DNA of 64,000 nt from Novispirillum itersonii subsp. itersonii ATCC 12639 (GCF_000381985.1 NZ_KB907340.1:62001-126000); one strand, 5' to 3'; shown: positions 16,406-27,220, counted from the first letter of the stretch. Translations and numbers: made by a program. The notes: a model not told the origin generated them from the letters alone.

Positions 16406-18226
16406 TCATCCTGCGGTTTCAGCCGGGGCCGGCCGGGACAGATACGCGGCGATATTCACCTCGTCCACCTGATCGGGCCGCAGATACTGCTCGGCATAGT
16501 CCCGATACACCCCGGAAGTCAGGAACAGATCGAAGAGATCAGAATCGACATGCTTGTCTTTCCGCATGAAGCTGAGGATTTTCACACATTCGCTGATGGT
16601 TTTCGGCGTCTTATAAGGACGGTCGGCCGCCGTCAGCGCCTCAAACACATCGGCAATCGCCATAATTTTTTCCTGCGTCCCCATCTGGTCGCCGGTCAGG
16701 CCGTTGGGATAGCCGGTGCCGTCAATTTTCTCATGATGATTTCCGGCAATCTGCGGCACCCGTTTCAACGATTTGGGGAACGGCAGCTGCTTCAGCATTT
16801 CCTGTGTCACCACGATATGATCGTTGATGATTTTCCGCTCCTCGGCGGTCAGGGTGCCCCGCTGCACCGAGAGATTGTAAAGCTCTCCCCGGTTATAAAT
16901 TCCGACCCGGTGATCGCCCCGGTCCTGTAGCAGGGGTTCAACAGCCGGGGCCGGTGCGGGCGGATCATCTTTCAGGCGGGTCGCTTCCTCCCAGGACAGG
17001 CCGAGGCTGCGGTCAAAATACCGGGTCCACGTCTGTGCCCCGATCACCTGCAGGCGGTCAATCTTGTCAGGGGCCATGAATTCGCCGCCGATATTGGCTT
17101 CCGCGACAAAGGCAAACTGCTGCTCCAGCTCGGCGACGCGGGCGGCAAAAGCGGCCTCGGTCGCAGCCTTGTCCTCTCCGGCCAACTGGCGGCGCAACAT
17201 CTCAATTTCCGCATCCCGGCGCAGGACTTCAAAGCGGGTGCGCACCTCGTGGATCCGGTCATAGATGGTTTCAAGCTTGGTAGCCTTATCGACCACATAC
17301 TCCGGGGTCGTCACCTTGCCGCAGTCGTGTAGCCACGCCGCCAGATGCAGCTCGTACCATTCCTCGTCGTTCAGGGTATACCCGGCGAACGGCCCTTCGG
17401 TCTGATCGCAGGCCGCCTGCGCAAGCATTTTGGCCAGAATCGGCACCCGCTCACAGTGACCGCCGGTATAAGGCGATTTGGCGTCAATCGCCCGGGCCAG
17501 AACCTTGATGAAACTGTCCAGCAGATCGCGTTGCGCCTGCAACAGCCGCTGGTTATCAATGGCCACCGCCGCCTGACTGGCCAGCGCCTCCACCATTGGC
17601 TGAATGTGTGAGGCGAAGGGGATCACCTCGCCGTCATCATCCTGCGCATTGATCAGCTGCAGAACGCCGATCACCTCACCGGCCACATTTTTCAGCGGCA
17701 GGGTCAGAAACGACCGGGAGCGGTACCCGGTCCCCTGATCGAAGCGCTTGGTCCCGGAAAAGTCGAACCCTTCCGCCGTATAGGCATCTTCGATATTGAT
17801 GCTGCGGCCGGTCAGGGCGACATGAGTGGCCACGTTGTTATGATTCGGTTCGCCGGTTTCGGCGTTGTACAGCCGCAGGGGCGGAAACGGCACCGGCTTG
17901 CCGGTGGTGCCGCCCATTGCCGTATTCAGGGTATCGTTGCGCAGAATTTTAAAGTGCAGACTCTGGCCGTCATCGGCGACCAGATACAGGGTTCCGCCGT
18001 CAGCGTGAGTAAACTCTTTGGCCTCAACCAGAATCTTTTCTGTCAGGCGGTCATGGTTGGTCTCCGCCGACAGGGCAATCCCCAGATCGATCAGCCGCGC
18101 AAGATAACTGGCGTCGATATCTTCCTTGCGTCGGCCCCGGCGGCGACGGTCGTTCGCGCTGCCGGAGTCCGCTTTCGCATCGCTGGCCTGCGGCGGAGCG
18201 CCTTCATGAGTCTGCCGAGACTTCAA
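16406..18226 (-). CDS. GAF and HD-GYP domain phosphohydrolase
   Basis: A 606-residue cytoplasmic signalling protein. A basic low-complexity N-terminus is followed by a GAF domain (about residues 45-210) and an HD-GYP-type domain. The metal-binding HD is in HDCGKVTTPEYV (about residue 298), and HHEKIDGTGYPNGL lies at about residue 494. Canonical HD-GYP proteins hydrolyse cyclic di-GMP. Here some 120-130 residues, Glu/Arg-rich and probably coiled-coil, separate the HD motif from the next conserved helix (GTLTAEERKIINDH), which is unusual. The start is probably a TTG (18224-18226) after AGGG, since no ATG lies before the GAF domain. NUDIX follows in the same unit. Confidence 0.88.
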   Translation of the reverse strand: MKSRQTHEGAPPQASDAKADSGSANDRRRRGRRKEDIDASYLARLIDLGIALSAETNHDRLTEKILVEAKEFTHADGGTLYLVADDGQSLHFKILRNDTLNTAMGGTTGKPVPFPPLRLYNAETGEPNHNNVATHVALTGRSINIEDAYTAEGFDFSGTKRFDQGTGYRSRSFLTLPLKNVAGEVIGVLQLINAQDDDGEVIPFASHIQPMVEALASQAAVAIDNQRLLQAQRDLLDSFIKVLARAIDAKSPYTGGHCERVPILAKMLAQAACDQTEGPFAGYTLNDEEWYELHLAAWLHDCGKVTTPEYVVDKATKLETIYDRIHEVRTRFEVLRRDAEIEMLRRQLAGEDKAATEAAFAARVAELEQQFAFVAEANIGGEFMAPDKIDRLQVIGAQTWTRYFDRSLGLSWEEATRLKDDPPAPAPAVEPLLQDRGDHRVGIYNRGELYNLSVQRGTLTAEERKIINDHIVVTQEMLKQLPFPKSLKRVPQIAGNHHEKIDGTGYPNGLTGDQMGTQEKIMAIADVFEALTAADRPYKTPKTISECVKILSFMRKDKHVDSDLFDLFLTSGVYRDYAEQYLRPDQVDEVNIAAYLSRPAPAETAG

Positions 18227-18360
18227 TGCCCTATCCCTGAAATTTTACCGGATCACATCCGGTTTACGCTGCCCTCAGAATCATCATAAAGAAAATTTTC
18301 TGTCTGTAGCAGGATAAAAGTGCGGGTGTGTCTCATCGGGGATACCCGCCTGCAGGGGGC

Positions 18361-19260
18361 TCAGGCCCGGTCCGGCGCGGTTTCTGCCATCAGCCATTCA
18401 CGGAAAGCAATCATCGGCGGGTGTTCTGAACGCTCCACCGGCCAGCAGAGGTAATAGGAATCCTCTGAGGTGTAGGGCAGCGGCAGGGCAGGAACGAGCC
18501 TGCCCGCCGCCAGATCCTCATCAATCAGGAATGTCGGCAGCAGGCCAATCCCCAGCCCGGCCATCGCCGCCTGCCCCAACAGGGCAAACTGGTCAAACAG
18601 CATCCCGTGGACATTCTCGGCATCTGCCCCATACCGCCGCAACCAGCGTTCCCACGCGTCGGGGCGGGTGGTCAGATGCAGCAGCGGGGCCGCACGCAGA
18701 TCCCCTGCGTCTTCAAAGGCGTATTGATCCCGCAATCCCGGGGCACAGACCGGCAGAACGGTTTCAGACCGTACCCGGACCATTCCGGTCCCCGGCCAGG
18801 CCTCCGTCCCGAAATGAATGGCGGCATCAATGGCCTCCTGCCGGAAATCAAAGGGGGCGATCCGGGTCAGCAGATTGACGGACACCCCCGGGTACGCGGC
18901 CAGAAAACGCGGTAACCGGGGGGTCAGCCAACGGATCCCAAAGGCAGGCAGCGTTGCCAGTGTCAGCGTCCCGCCCATTGGGTTCGCCCGCAGGGTCAGC
19001 GAGGCGGAAGAAATTTTCGACAGCGCCTCGCGGATTTCCCGCGCGTAGGCCGCACCGCCCGCTGTCAGGCGGATACTCTGTTTTTCGCGGGCGAACAGCT
19101 CGGTCCCCAACTGCTCTTCCAGCGCCTTGATCTGACGGGAGACCGCACTTTGGGTCAGGGACAACTCCCGCGCCGCGCCGGTGACAGAACCGGTACGGGC
19201 CGCAGCCTCAAAGGCGGCAAGCAGCGGCAGAGAGGGAAGAAAACGGCGGGGAGCGCGCAT
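18361..19260 (-). CDS. LysR-family transcriptional regulator (GcvA-like)
   Basis: A 299-residue LysR regulator. The winged helix-turn-helix is at residues 8-68 (LPLLAAFEAAARTGSVTGAARELSLTQSAVSRQIKALEEQLG), followed by a substrate-binding domain. RFLPSLPLLAAFE resembles the GcvA/AmpR subgroup. The ATG at 19258-19260 has GGGAATACC just upstream. It is divergent from the FAD-dependent oxidoreductase gene at 19380, with 119 bases between them, the usual arrangement for a LysR protein controlling its neighbour. Confidence 0.92.
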   Translation of the reverse strand: MRAPRRFLPSLPLLAAFEAAARTGSVTGAARELSLTQSAVSRQIKALEEQLGTELFAREKQSIRLTAGGAAYAREIREALSKISSASLTLRANPMGGTLTLATLPAFGIRWLTPRLPRFLAAYPGVSVNLLTRIAPFDFRQEAIDAAIHFGTEAWPGTGMVRVRSETVLPVCAPGLRDQYAFEDAGDLRAAPLLHLTTRPDAWERWLRRYGADAENVHGMLFDQFALLGQAAMAGLGIGLLPTFLIDEDLAAGRLVPALPLPYTSEDSYYLCWPVERSEHPPMIAFREWLMAETAPDRA

Positions 19261-19379
19261 GGTATTCCCGTTCAGAATGACCCTTTGAGCAGATCTCGCT
19301 AGCACATCGCCCCACGGCGCGCAACAAAGGGGCATAGACTGCCTTTTCATCCTGATCCGCCGATAAGGACCCGCCGACC

Positions 19380-20663
19380 ATGCGTAATGATCCCCGCTCC
19401 CACGGCCTGTGGGAAATGACCGCCCCCGCCGCCCCCATCACCACCGCGCTGTCCGGGGCAGAGGAAGCCGAGGTGGTCATCATCGGCGCCGGATACACCG
19501 GCCTGTCCACGGCCCTGCATCTGGCTGAACGCGACCGGTCGGTGGTGCTGCTGGAAGCGGTAGAGTCCGGGTTCGGCGGGGCAGGCCGCAACGTCGGTCT
19601 GGTCAACGCCGGCATGTGGGTGATGCCCGAGGCCCTGTGCAGCGAGCTGGGCGAAGACTACGGCACCCGGCTGATCCGTTTTCTTGGCGATGGCCCGCGG
19701 CAGGTGTGGGAAGTCATCGACCGCTATGGCATTTCCTGCGAGGGGGAACGGCAGGGAACCCTGCACCTCGGCTGCGGGACCAATGGCCTGAAAGAGCTGA
19801 AAGAGCGCGCCCGCCAGTGGCAGAAGTACGGGGCTCCCGTCCATATTCTCGATGAACGCGAAACTGCGGCCAAACTGGCCACCGGTGCGTACAGCGGGTC
19901 TCTGCTCGACCTGCGCGCCGGGACCATCCAGCCCCTGGCCTACGCCCGCGGGCTGGCCCATGCCGCCGTTGCCAAAGGGGTCAAACTGTTCACCGGAACC
20001 CCGGCCACCTCGATCGGCCGCAATGGGGCTGACTGGGTGGTGACCACCCCCGGCGGCACCGTCACCGCCAAATGGGTGGTCCCGGCGACCGACGCCTACA
20101 CCACGCTGATCTGCCCGGAAATCCTGAGTCAGCAGGTGATTCTGCCCTATTTCAACATCGCGACCCAGCCGCTGTCAAAAGACCTGCAGGCCCGGATTCT
20201 GCCGGAGCGGCAGGGGTGCTGGGATACCAAAGAAGTTCTGTCATCCTTCCGCTTTGACCAGAAGGGCCGTCTGGTGTTCGGCTCTGTCGGGGCGCTGCGC
20301 GGCACCGGCCTGCCGATCCACCGCGACTGGACGCGCCGGTCACTTCAGACGCTGTGGCCGGAGATGCAGGACATCCGCTTTGAAGCGGAATGGTATGGCC
20401 GGATCGGCATGACCGCCAACAACCTGCCCCGTTTCCACAAGCTCAATGAACGCATGGTCACCACCTGCGGCTATAACGGGCGCGGCATCGCCCCCGGCAC
20501 CGTTTTCGGAAAACTGCTGGCCGCTTATATCTGTGGCGAGGTCAAGGACGCTGATCTGCCGCTGGAACCAAGCACCCCGAAAGCGATGTCCGTCACCCCG
20601 CTGCGGGAAGCCTATTACGAACTGGGGGCTCAGGTGGCCCACTTCTTCACCGCCCGGTTCTGA
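19380..20663 (+). CDS. FAD-dependent amine/amino-acid oxidase (DAO family, PuuB/OrdL-like)
   Basis: A 427-residue flavoenzyme. The dinucleotide-binding motif GxGxxG is in [21 protein letters not shown] (about residues 31-51), and the C-terminal FAD contact is in [18 protein letters not shown]. The family includes gamma-glutamylputrescine oxidase and other amine oxidases; the substrate is not determined. The N-terminal motif [16 protein letters not shown], in which a Trp precedes the FAD domain, is typical of this OrdL group. The divergent LysR gene probably regulates it. It is followed 151 bases later by ubiD, which is probably separately expressed. Confidence 0.88.
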   Translation: MRNDPRSHGLWEMTAPAAPITTALSGAEEAEVVIIGAGYTGLSTALHLAERDRSVVLLEAVESGFGGAGRNVGLVNAGMWVMPEALCSELGEDYGTRLIRFLGDGPRQVWEVIDRYGISCEGERQGTLHLGCGTNGLKELKERARQWQKYGAPVHILDERETAAKLATGAYSGSLLDLRAGTIQPLAYARGLAHAAVAKGVKLFTGTPATSIGRNGADWVVTTPGGTVTAKWVVPATDAYTTLICPEILSQQVILPYFNIATQPLSKDLQARILPERQGCWDTKEVLSSFRFDQKGRLVFGSVGALRGTGLPIHRDWTRRSLQTLWPEMQDIRFEAEWYGRIGMTANNLPRFHKLNERMVTTCGYNGRGIAPGTVFGKLLAAYICGEVKDADLPLEPSTPKAMSVTPLREAYYELGAQVAHFFTARF

Positions 20664-20814
20664 AGGACCGCCGTACGGCAGACAGGGATGCCGGGAAAGA
20701 TTTTGTAAAACCGCACAGAATGCGGTTGCCACAGACCGGAGCGGCGTTTACTCCAAAAACCGGAGCAACGCCGCTGCGTTTCCCCTGTCCCCCTGCCTTT
20801 CGGTCGGAGCCATC

Positions 20815-22323
20815 ATGCCCTATTCCTCCCTCCGTGATTTTATTGACCGCCTTGAGCGCGACGGCCGTCTGGTCCGGGTCAAGGTTCCGGTCCGCACCGA
20901 TCTGGAGATGACGGAAATCCAGACCCGCCTGCTGGCCGAAGGCGGCCCGGCAGTGCTGTTTGAATGCCCGGTCCGCCCGGATGGCACCCCCTATGACATG
21001 CCGGTGCTGGTCAATCTGTTCGGCACCGTCGAACGCGTCGCCTGGGGCATGGACCGCGAACCGGAGCAGCTGCGTGCTGTTGGCGAGACACTGGCCTTCC
21101 TGAAACAGCCCGAGCCGCCGGCAGGCATCCGCGAAGCATGGGAAATGCTGCCGCTGATCAAGACCGTTCTGGCCATGAAACCCAAGACCGTCAGCTCCGC
21201 CCCCTGTCAGGAAGTGGTGTTAACCGGCGACCAGATCGACCTGTCCAGACTGCCGGTGCAGTCCTGCTGGCCGGGAGAACCTGCCCCCTTGATCACCTGG
21301 CCGCTGGTGGTCACCAAAGGCCCCGGCGAAACCCGCGAAGACGTGTTCAATCTGGGTATCTACCGGATGCAGGTCACCGGCAAGGACACCACCCTGATGC
21401 GCTGGCTGAAGCATCGCGGCGGTGCCCAGCATTACCGGCGCTGGGGCAAGGACAAAGGCACCGCCATGCCTGCCGCCGTGGTGCTGGGGGCCGATCCCGG
21501 GACCATTCTCGCTGCCGTGACCCCGGTGCCGGATACCCTGTCAGAATATCAGTTCGCCGGGCTGCTGCGGGGTAAGAAGGTCGAGCTGGTCGACTGCAAG
21601 ACCGTGCCCCTGAAGGTTCCGGCACAGGCCGAGATCATTCTGGAAGGCCACGTCATGCTCGATGAGTTCGGCGACGAAGGCCCCTATGGCGACCACACCG
21701 GCTATTATAACAGCGTGGAGCCGTTCCCGGTGTTTCGCGTCTCCTGCGTCACCATGCGGAAGAAGCCGATCTACCTGTCCACCTTTACCGGACGCCCGCC
21801 CGATGAGCCGAGCGTGCTGGGCGAGGCCCTGAATGAAGTGTTCATCCCGCTGCTGACCCAGCAGTTCCCGGAAATCGTCGATTTCTGGCTGCCGCCGGAA
21901 GGCTGCAGTTACCGTATTGCCGTCGTCAGCATGAAGAAGGCTTACCCCGGCCATGCCAAGCGGGTGATGATGGGGGTATGGTCGTTCCTGCGGCAGTTTA
22001 TGTACACCAAGTTCGTGATCGTGGTGGATGATGACATCAACGCCCGCGACTGGAAGGATGTGATGTGGGCCATCTCCACCCGCATGGATCCCGCTCGCGA
22101 CATCACCGTGATTGAAGGCACCCCGATCGACTACCTCGACTTTGCCAGCCCGGAAAGCGGGCTGGGCGGCAAGATCGGGCTGGACGCCACCAACAAATGG
22201 CCGCCGGAAACCCACCGTGAATGGGGCGAAAAAATCCAGATGGATCAGGATGTGATCGACACCGTCACCCGTAAATGGGCCAGTTATGGCCTGCCGGGCA
22301 GCGGAAAGCCGATCTGGAAATGA
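20815..22323 (+). CDS. ubiD: 4-hydroxy-3-polyprenylbenzoate decarboxylase UbiD
   Basis: A prenylated-FMN-dependent decarboxylase of ubiquinone synthesis. The 502 residues match the family (E. coli UbiD about 497). Family sequence includes [18 protein letters not shown] at the N-terminus, the prFMN/metal-binding region [14 protein letters not shown], and the catalytic ERE region around [15 protein letters not shown]. The ATG at 20815-20817 has GGAG 6 bases upstream; the frame is open further upstream but without family sequence. No ubiX is in the window. The stop overlaps the start of the GNAT gene. Confidence 0.95.
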   Translation: MPYSSLRDFIDRLERDGRLVRVKVPVRTDLEMTEIQTRLLAEGGPAVLFECPVRPDGTPYDMPVLVNLFGTVERVAWGMDREPEQLRAVGETLAFLKQPEPPAGIREAWEMLPLIKTVLAMKPKTVSSAPCQEVVLTGDQIDLSRLPVQSCWPGEPAPLITWPLVVTKGPGETREDVFNLGIYRMQVTGKDTTLMRWLKHRGGAQHYRRWGKDKGTAMPAAVVLGADPGTILAAVTPVPDTLSEYQFAGLLRGKKVELVDCKTVPLKVPAQAEIILEGHVMLDEFGDEGPYGDHTGYYNSVEPFPVFRVSCVTMRKKPIYLSTFTGRPPDEPSVLGEALNEVFIPLLTQQFPEIVDFWLPPEGCSYRIAVVSMKKAYPGHAKRVMMGVWSFLRQFMYTKFVIVVDDDINARDWKDVMWAISTRMDPARDITVIEGTPIDYLDFASPESGLGGKIGLDATNKWPPETHREWGEKIQMDQDVIDTVTRKWASYGLPGSGKPIWK

Positions 22324-23096
22324 GCACACTGTTCAATACCCTGCCATCAGACAGGGTGCGGCGGCTGGAGCAGGCCGGATTCAATTCCTGGCCTGCCCTC
22401 AGCACTGTCCTCGACGGGCCCTGGGTGATCCGGCTGGCAGCCGGCGTGACCAAGCGCGCCAACTCAATCAATACATTGGGGGCAGAAAATGACAGCCCTG
22501 CCGACCTGCGGCAGCGGCTGGACCGTGCCTGTTCCACATTCCACCGTCAGGGCCTGCCACCGGTGTTCCGGGCGTCTCCCCTGACTGACGCCGCCACTCT
22601 GGCGGAGCTGGGACGCCGGGGCTGGACCGAACGGGATCCGTCGCTGCTGATGCTCGGCCCCCTGACCACCCCCGAGACCCCGGCGGGACCCGATCTGCTG
22701 TCAGACCATCCGACCGCTGACTGGCTGGCAACCTTCGCCCGGATTGACGGTCTGCCCCCACAGGACCGCTGCACCCTGAAAAGTATGGTCCGGCGGCTTG
22801 CCCTGCCCTGCGCCTATGCCTGCGCGGCCCATGACGGTCAGCCCGCATCGGTGGCGATGGCAGTGGTCGACGGCCCGTTGATGGGGCTGTTCTGTGTCGG
22901 CACCGTCCCGGAGGCCCGTCGGCAGGGCCTGAGCCAGAGAGTTCTGTCAGCCCTGCGCCACTGGGGGCTGGAACAGGGTGCCAGCCAGCTGTGGCTGCAT
23001 GTCAGCGCCACCAATACCGGGGCACAGACCCTGTATCGCGGGCTGGGAATGACACCGGCCTATGGATACACCTATTTCGTCGCTCCGGCAGCCTGA
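22320..23096 (+). CDS. GNAT-family N-acetyltransferase
   Basis: A 258-residue protein. Its C-terminal half is a GNAT domain: the acetyl-CoA pyrophosphate-binding motif is in [24 protein letters not shown], followed by [30 protein letters not shown]. The first ~120 residues are a less conserved N-terminal half. The ATG overlaps the ubiD stop as ATGA, so the two are translationally coupled. The substrate is unknown. Its 3' end overlaps the 3' end of the convergent acvB gene by 25 bases, so the two transcripts are complementary there. Confidence 0.87.
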   Translation: MSTLFNTLPSDRVRRLEQAGFNSWPALSTVLDGPWVIRLAAGVTKRANSINTLGAENDSPADLRQRLDRACSTFHRQGLPPVFRASPLTDAATLAELGRRGWTERDPSLLMLGPLTTPETPAGPDLLSDHPTADWLATFARIDGLPPQDRCTLKSMVRRLALPCAYACAAHDGQPASVAMAVVDGPLMGLFCVGTVPEARRQGLSQRVLSALRHWGLEQGASQLWLHVSATNTGAQTLYRGLGMTPAYGYTYFVAPAA

Positions 23097-24484
23097 CGCT
23101 GCCGGACCCCGGCAAGGATACGGTGCGCCAGCGCGGGATAATCTTCATTGAAGTGATGCCCCCCCGGAGTCCGTAACACTTCGATATCCGTGCCTTCCAG
23201 CTTTCTGCAGGCGTTCTCTTCGTCTTCCTCGCCATAGACACACTGGATCAGGCCGGATGGAAGACGTTTGATCTCGGGAAGCGTTTTCAAAGCCATCGGC
23301 GTCTTTTTGTTGGCCAGCCAGTTGGAGACCGTAACTTCAAAGTCAGCATGTTCCGACAGACCTAACAGCGAGATCTGAGTCACTTTGCCTAAGTCCTCAG
23401 GCGGTAACCGGGTGGCAAGGAAGGGCAGAACGTCAGCCCCAAAGGAAAAGCCAATCAGGATCACCGACGGGGCGTTCCACTCTTCCGAATACGCACGGAT
23501 GATGCGTGACAGATCGCGGGCGGCAGTGTCCGGGGTCAGCTCTTTCCAGAAATACCGCAGGACATCAACACCGACGACCGGGATCCCCTGTTCCTGAAAA
23601 ATCGCCGCCACATCCTTATCCAGATCGCGCCAGCCGCCATCCCCGGAATAAAACACCACAAAGGTGTCTGACTGCTGCTCCACCGGCAGCGGCACCACTG
23701 GTAAGTCGGCGACCCGGGCCGCCCCCGTCACCTCAGCGGCGGAGCCCGGAGTCTCTTCCGTCTGCCGGGGCACTGCCAACAGCGCTTCTTTCACGATGGC
23801 CTCATCGACCGCTTCCGGCACAGCCTTGAAGCGGGCCCCCATGTTCATTCCCAGATGCAGAGTCCGGATCCGCTGCTTCTGCGCAGCGGTGGCAGAGGTA
23901 CTCTCGATCACTTTCATCGCAAAACGGGCCGGGGGGGGCGGCAGGGCATAAACCCGCCCGGCGGCGGTGTCGGTGATCCGCCCACGGCTGCACAGCGGTT
24001 TCTGGCCGGGGATAGCGGGCACAGGATCAACCGCGACCAGTGCCGCCACCGTCGCCTCTTCAGTCTGCCCGGCCAGCGCCGTAACAAAGGCTCCCCCCAG
24101 ACCACTGCCGATCACCACCGGAAAATGGTAGGACGGCAGACCAAGGCCGCGCTGCAACTGGTGGCTGACCGCCTCGACCTCACCGATCAGGTCGGCACAC
24201 TCATCCTCGGTAAACGCTTCAATCCGCTTCAGGGTAGCAGGGGTATCAATCCCCATCACCAGCACGCCGTTATCAGCAAACTGGTGGGCCAGACCGCGTT
24301 CACGCTCCCCCCAGCCCCCGGCATCCGACAACAGGGCGACTACCCCGACCGGAGTTCCCGCAGGCTGGATGATCTCCGGCGAGCCAATGCCGCCCATATC
24401 AAACGTCTGCGCCTGTACCGGACCAGCGATCAGGGTCGCCAGAACGCACACCCCTGCCCACAGGGCCTGTCTGAAACCGGTCAT
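23072..24484 (-). CDS. acvB: AcvB/VirJ family periplasmic lysyl-phosphatidylglycerol hydrolase
   Basis: A 470-residue exported protein with a signal peptide (about residues 1-25, ending GPVQA). It has two alpha/beta-hydrolase-like parts, the second being the VirJ domain with the nucleophile motif IGFSFGADVLP and a late HHFNEDY. In Agrobacterium, AcvB hydrolyses lysyl-phosphatidylglycerol in the periplasm and supports virulence and acid tolerance; rhizobia call the gene atvA. The ATG overlaps the stop of the lysyl-PG synthase gene by 4 bases, so maker and breaker of the lipid are co-translated. The 3' end overlaps the convergent GNAT gene. Confidence 0.93.
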   Translation of the reverse strand: MTGFRQALWAGVCVLATLIAGPVQAQTFDMGGIGSPEIIQPAGTPVGVVALLSDAGGWGERERGLAHQFADNGVLVMGIDTPATLKRIEAFTEDECADLIGEVEAVSHQLQRGLGLPSYHFPVVIGSGLGGAFVTALAGQTEEATVAALVAVDPVPAIPGQKPLCSRGRITDTAAGRVYALPPPPARFAMKVIESTSATAAQKQRIRTLHLGMNMGARFKAVPEAVDEAIVKEALLAVPRQTEETPGSAAEVTGAARVADLPVVPLPVEQQSDTFVVFYSGDGGWRDLDKDVAAIFQEQGIPVVGVDVLRYFWKELTPDTAARDLSRIIRAYSEEWNAPSVILIGFSFGADVLPFLATRLPPEDLGKVTQISLLGLSEHADFEVTVSNWLANKKTPMALKTLPEIKRLPSGLIQCVYGEEDEENACRKLEGTDIEVLRTPGGHHFNEDYPALAHRILAGVRQRQAAGATK

Positions 24485-27075
24485 TTACTGATTACCCCTT
24501 TAAAGCCGCCGCTAATCAGGACAGTGATATCCGTCAGGGCAATCATCGGATTGATTCCCCCGCGCACTGCCAGATACCGCGACCGCCACTCGGGGAAAAA
24601 CTTCGCCTTGAAGGCACGCAGCCCGGAGAAGTTATAAAACCACTCCCCATGGTCAAACACCGTGCGACCGACACTGTGCCAGATGGGGGCCGCTTCGCTG
24701 TCTGACAAGCCCGACAACGGGGCCATCCCCAGGGTAAACCACTGAAAGCCTTCCGCCTGAAAATGCAGGATCAACCGCAGGATCAGCACTTCCATCACCC
24801 CGTGCGGGGTGTCCGGCAGGAAACGCATCAGGTCAATACCAGCAGAGTCCTTGCAGGTCGTCTGGATCACTGAGGCAAAGGCAATGATCCGGTCATTCTG
24901 CCGCAAAACAGCAACCGGCTGGGTCAGCACATACTGCGGATCAAAAGCCCCCAGTGAAAACCGCTTTTCGCGGACCGAATGATGTTTCATCCAGATCCGC
25001 GACACCGTCGCCAGCTCCGGCATGTGGGCCGCAACCTGATCACCGGTCAGAACTTCGAAGGTGATCCCTTCCCGCTCTGACCGGTTGAGAGAGTTGCGCA
25101 GATTATTTTTCTTGCTGCCCTTCAGCGTGAAGTCCGGCAGGCGCACCCGTGCCTCTTCCCCCAGCTTGAAGCCACGCAGCCCGGCATCGGCGTAATAGGA
25201 CAGCGCCTCCGCCGTCACCTGATAAAACACCGGGCGGCCCCCGGCAGCCAGCACCATCTCAACAAAGCGCCAGATCAGATCCGGCCAGCAGTCCCGCGGC
25301 CCGACCGGATCAGAGAGTGCCACCCAGGACCGGCCCTGTCGGCTGTACATAATGAAAGCACGGCCATCTTCAGAGAACAGCAGGGACTTGTCGCGCATCG
25401 CCACCAGACAGGCCTCTGGTGCCGGTTGGGTCGCAACAATCGCCATCGCCTTGTCCAGCTCCTCCGGCGTCGGCGGCAGCAGGGTCGCCCGCGCCGGACG
25501 CATCAGCATCCACGCAGCCCCGAAACAGGCCGCCAGCACCACCCCCATCACCGCGCGCAGACTGCGTGGTGCATGCTGCGAGAACTCAAACTGCCACCAC
25601 AGCTGATTGGCGTATTCGACATCTTTGTAAACGAAAAACAGCAGTGTCACCGTGGTCACCAGCAGCGTCACCACCGCCAGCAGCCATTGCGGGGTCAGGG
25701 TCTGATGCAGCAGCGAAGCCTTGCGGGTAAACTCTTTCCGGCTTGCCAGCAGGACCAGCAGCAGAAAACCCGACAGCACCAGCTCTTCCGGCCCCAAAGC
25801 CCGCAGCAGCGACAGAAACAGGTCAAGGCAGACCACTCCGACCGCAGCCCACCATGCCCCATCCAGACGGTGGAGCAGTCCCCGGGCCACGGCCAAGAGC
25901 ACCACCCCCAGGACACTGCCGAGGAAGTGAGCACCTTCGACCAGAGGCAACGGCACCTTCCCATCCAGAAGGTTGACCACCGCATCATCCAGCGGCATAG
26001 CCCCGGACAAGATCATCACCCCGCCGGTCACCAGTGTCAGCCCCGCCAGCACCGGCGGTGCCAGACGGGCCCCGGCCTGCGCCGCCACCATCGCCATCGG
26101 CGACCCCGCGACACGGCGCAGTTCCAACACGGCAATAAACGCCGCCGCCAGCACCAACGGCAGCAGGTGATAAATCACCCGGTACAGCACCAGCGCGCCC
26201 AGAACATCGCGCACATCAATATGTGGCCCGAGGGAGGCGATTACCACCGCCTCAAACACCCCAAGCCCGGCAGGAACATGACTGAGAACCCCCAGCCCGA
26301 TCGCCACGGCATAGACAGCAATGAACGACGGCAAATCAATACTGCCAGCTGGCAGCAACACCCACAGCACGGCGGCCGAGGCAATGATATCGACTGCGGT
26401 GGCGACAAACTGACGGATCAGGATACCCCGTGACGGCAGGGCAAACGGACGGGCAAAAACGGTCACCACCCGCCCCTGTCCGGCGACGGCCCACAGGGTG
26501 AACAGGCCGATCACCAGCCCGCCGCCGACAATCTTCATCCCGAGGGAAGAAATCGGCAGAGTCGACACATCCACCGATGCCACCAGCAGACCAAATCCGG
26601 TCACACCGGCCAGTCCGACCCCAAACGCCCCGGTGACAAAGGCGACAATCCGCGCCACATCCTCGGTCTCAACACCATACGGGGTATAAAAGCGGTAACG
26701 GATCGCCCCGGCCGTCAGTGGGCCAAATCCGGCAGTGTTGCCGACCGCATAGGCGCAGAAAGACGTCAGCCCCACCACCGGGGCCGGGATCTTCCGGCCG
26801 ACATAAGCCAGTGCCCCAAAATCATAGACCGCCAGCGCGGCAAAACTGAGCAGGGTCAGCCCCAAAGCACTCAGCAGGGCCCAGCGGGGGGTTTCCCGCA
26901 CTGTCGTCATCAGATCATCGTAGGAGACCTCAGCGGTCAGGCGGCTCGCAGCCATCCAGGCCAAGACCAGTACACCGGCAATCACTGCGACCGTGATCAC
27001 CGGACGAACCGTTGTCAGCCAGCGGGATACCGCCGGCCGGACCACAGGACGGTCCATAAGCCCTTCCGATGACAT
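24481..27075 (-). CDS. mprF: lysylphosphatidylglycerol synthetase/flippase (MprF/LpiA)
   Basis: An 864-residue integral membrane protein. The first ~530 residues are hydrophobic segments forming the flippase. The C-terminal third is the DUF2156 aminoacyltransferase (from about residue 540), with FIMYSRQGRSWVALSDPVGP and HGEWFYNFSGLRAFKAKFFPEW. It moves lysine from Lys-tRNA to phosphatidylglycerol and flips the product outward, lowering surface charge; this protects against cationic peptides and acid. It overlaps acvB by 4 bases (ATGA), the conserved lpiA-acvB operon of alphaproteobacteria. Confidence 0.95.
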   Translation of the reverse strand: MSSEGLMDRPVVRPAVSRWLTTVRPVITVAVIAGVLVLAWMAASRLTAEVSYDDLMTTVRETPRWALLSALGLTLLSFAALAVYDFGALAYVGRKIPAPVVGLTSFCAYAVGNTAGFGPLTAGAIRYRFYTPYGVETEDVARIVAFVTGAFGVGLAGVTGFGLLVASVDVSTLPISSLGMKIVGGGLVIGLFTLWAVAGQGRVVTVFARPFALPSRGILIRQFVATAVDIIASAAVLWVLLPAGSIDLPSFIAVYAVAIGLGVLSHVPAGLGVFEAVVIASLGPHIDVRDVLGALVLYRVIYHLLPLVLAAAFIAVLELRRVAGSPMAMVAAQAGARLAPPVLAGLTLVTGGVMILSGAMPLDDAVVNLLDGKVPLPLVEGAHFLGSVLGVVLLAVARGLLHRLDGAWWAAVGVVCLDLFLSLLRALGPEELVLSGFLLLVLLASRKEFTRKASLLHQTLTPQWLLAVVTLLVTTVTLLFFVYKDVEYANQLWWQFEFSQHAPRSLRAVMGVVLAACFGAAWMLMRPARATLLPPTPEELDKAMAIVATQPAPEACLVAMRDKSLLFSEDGRAFIMYSRQGRSWVALSDPVGPRDCWPDLIWRFVEMVLAAGGRPVFYQVTAEALSYYADAGLRGFKLGEEARVRLPDFTLKGSKKNNLRNSLNRSEREGITFEVLTGDQVAAHMPELATVSRIWMKHHSVREKRFSLGAFDPQYVLTQPVAVLRQNDRIIAFASVIQTTCKDSAGIDLMRFLPDTPHGVMEVLILRLILHFQAEGFQWFTLGMAPLSGLSDSEAAPIWHSVGRTVFDHGEWFYNFSGLRAFKAKFFPEWRSRYLAVRGGINPMIALTDITVLISGGFKGVISK

Positions 27076-27220
27076 GCCACAACTCTCCTGTGCTGCTCAC
27101 ACCCGGCCTACGGGGCCGAGCATACTGCGATCATACACCCTGCGGCGTATTATGAACGGCCCGGCAATCTTCCGCTGTCCGGCTGTGACGTGCAACGGCG
27201 AACACCGATAAGGTGGGGTA

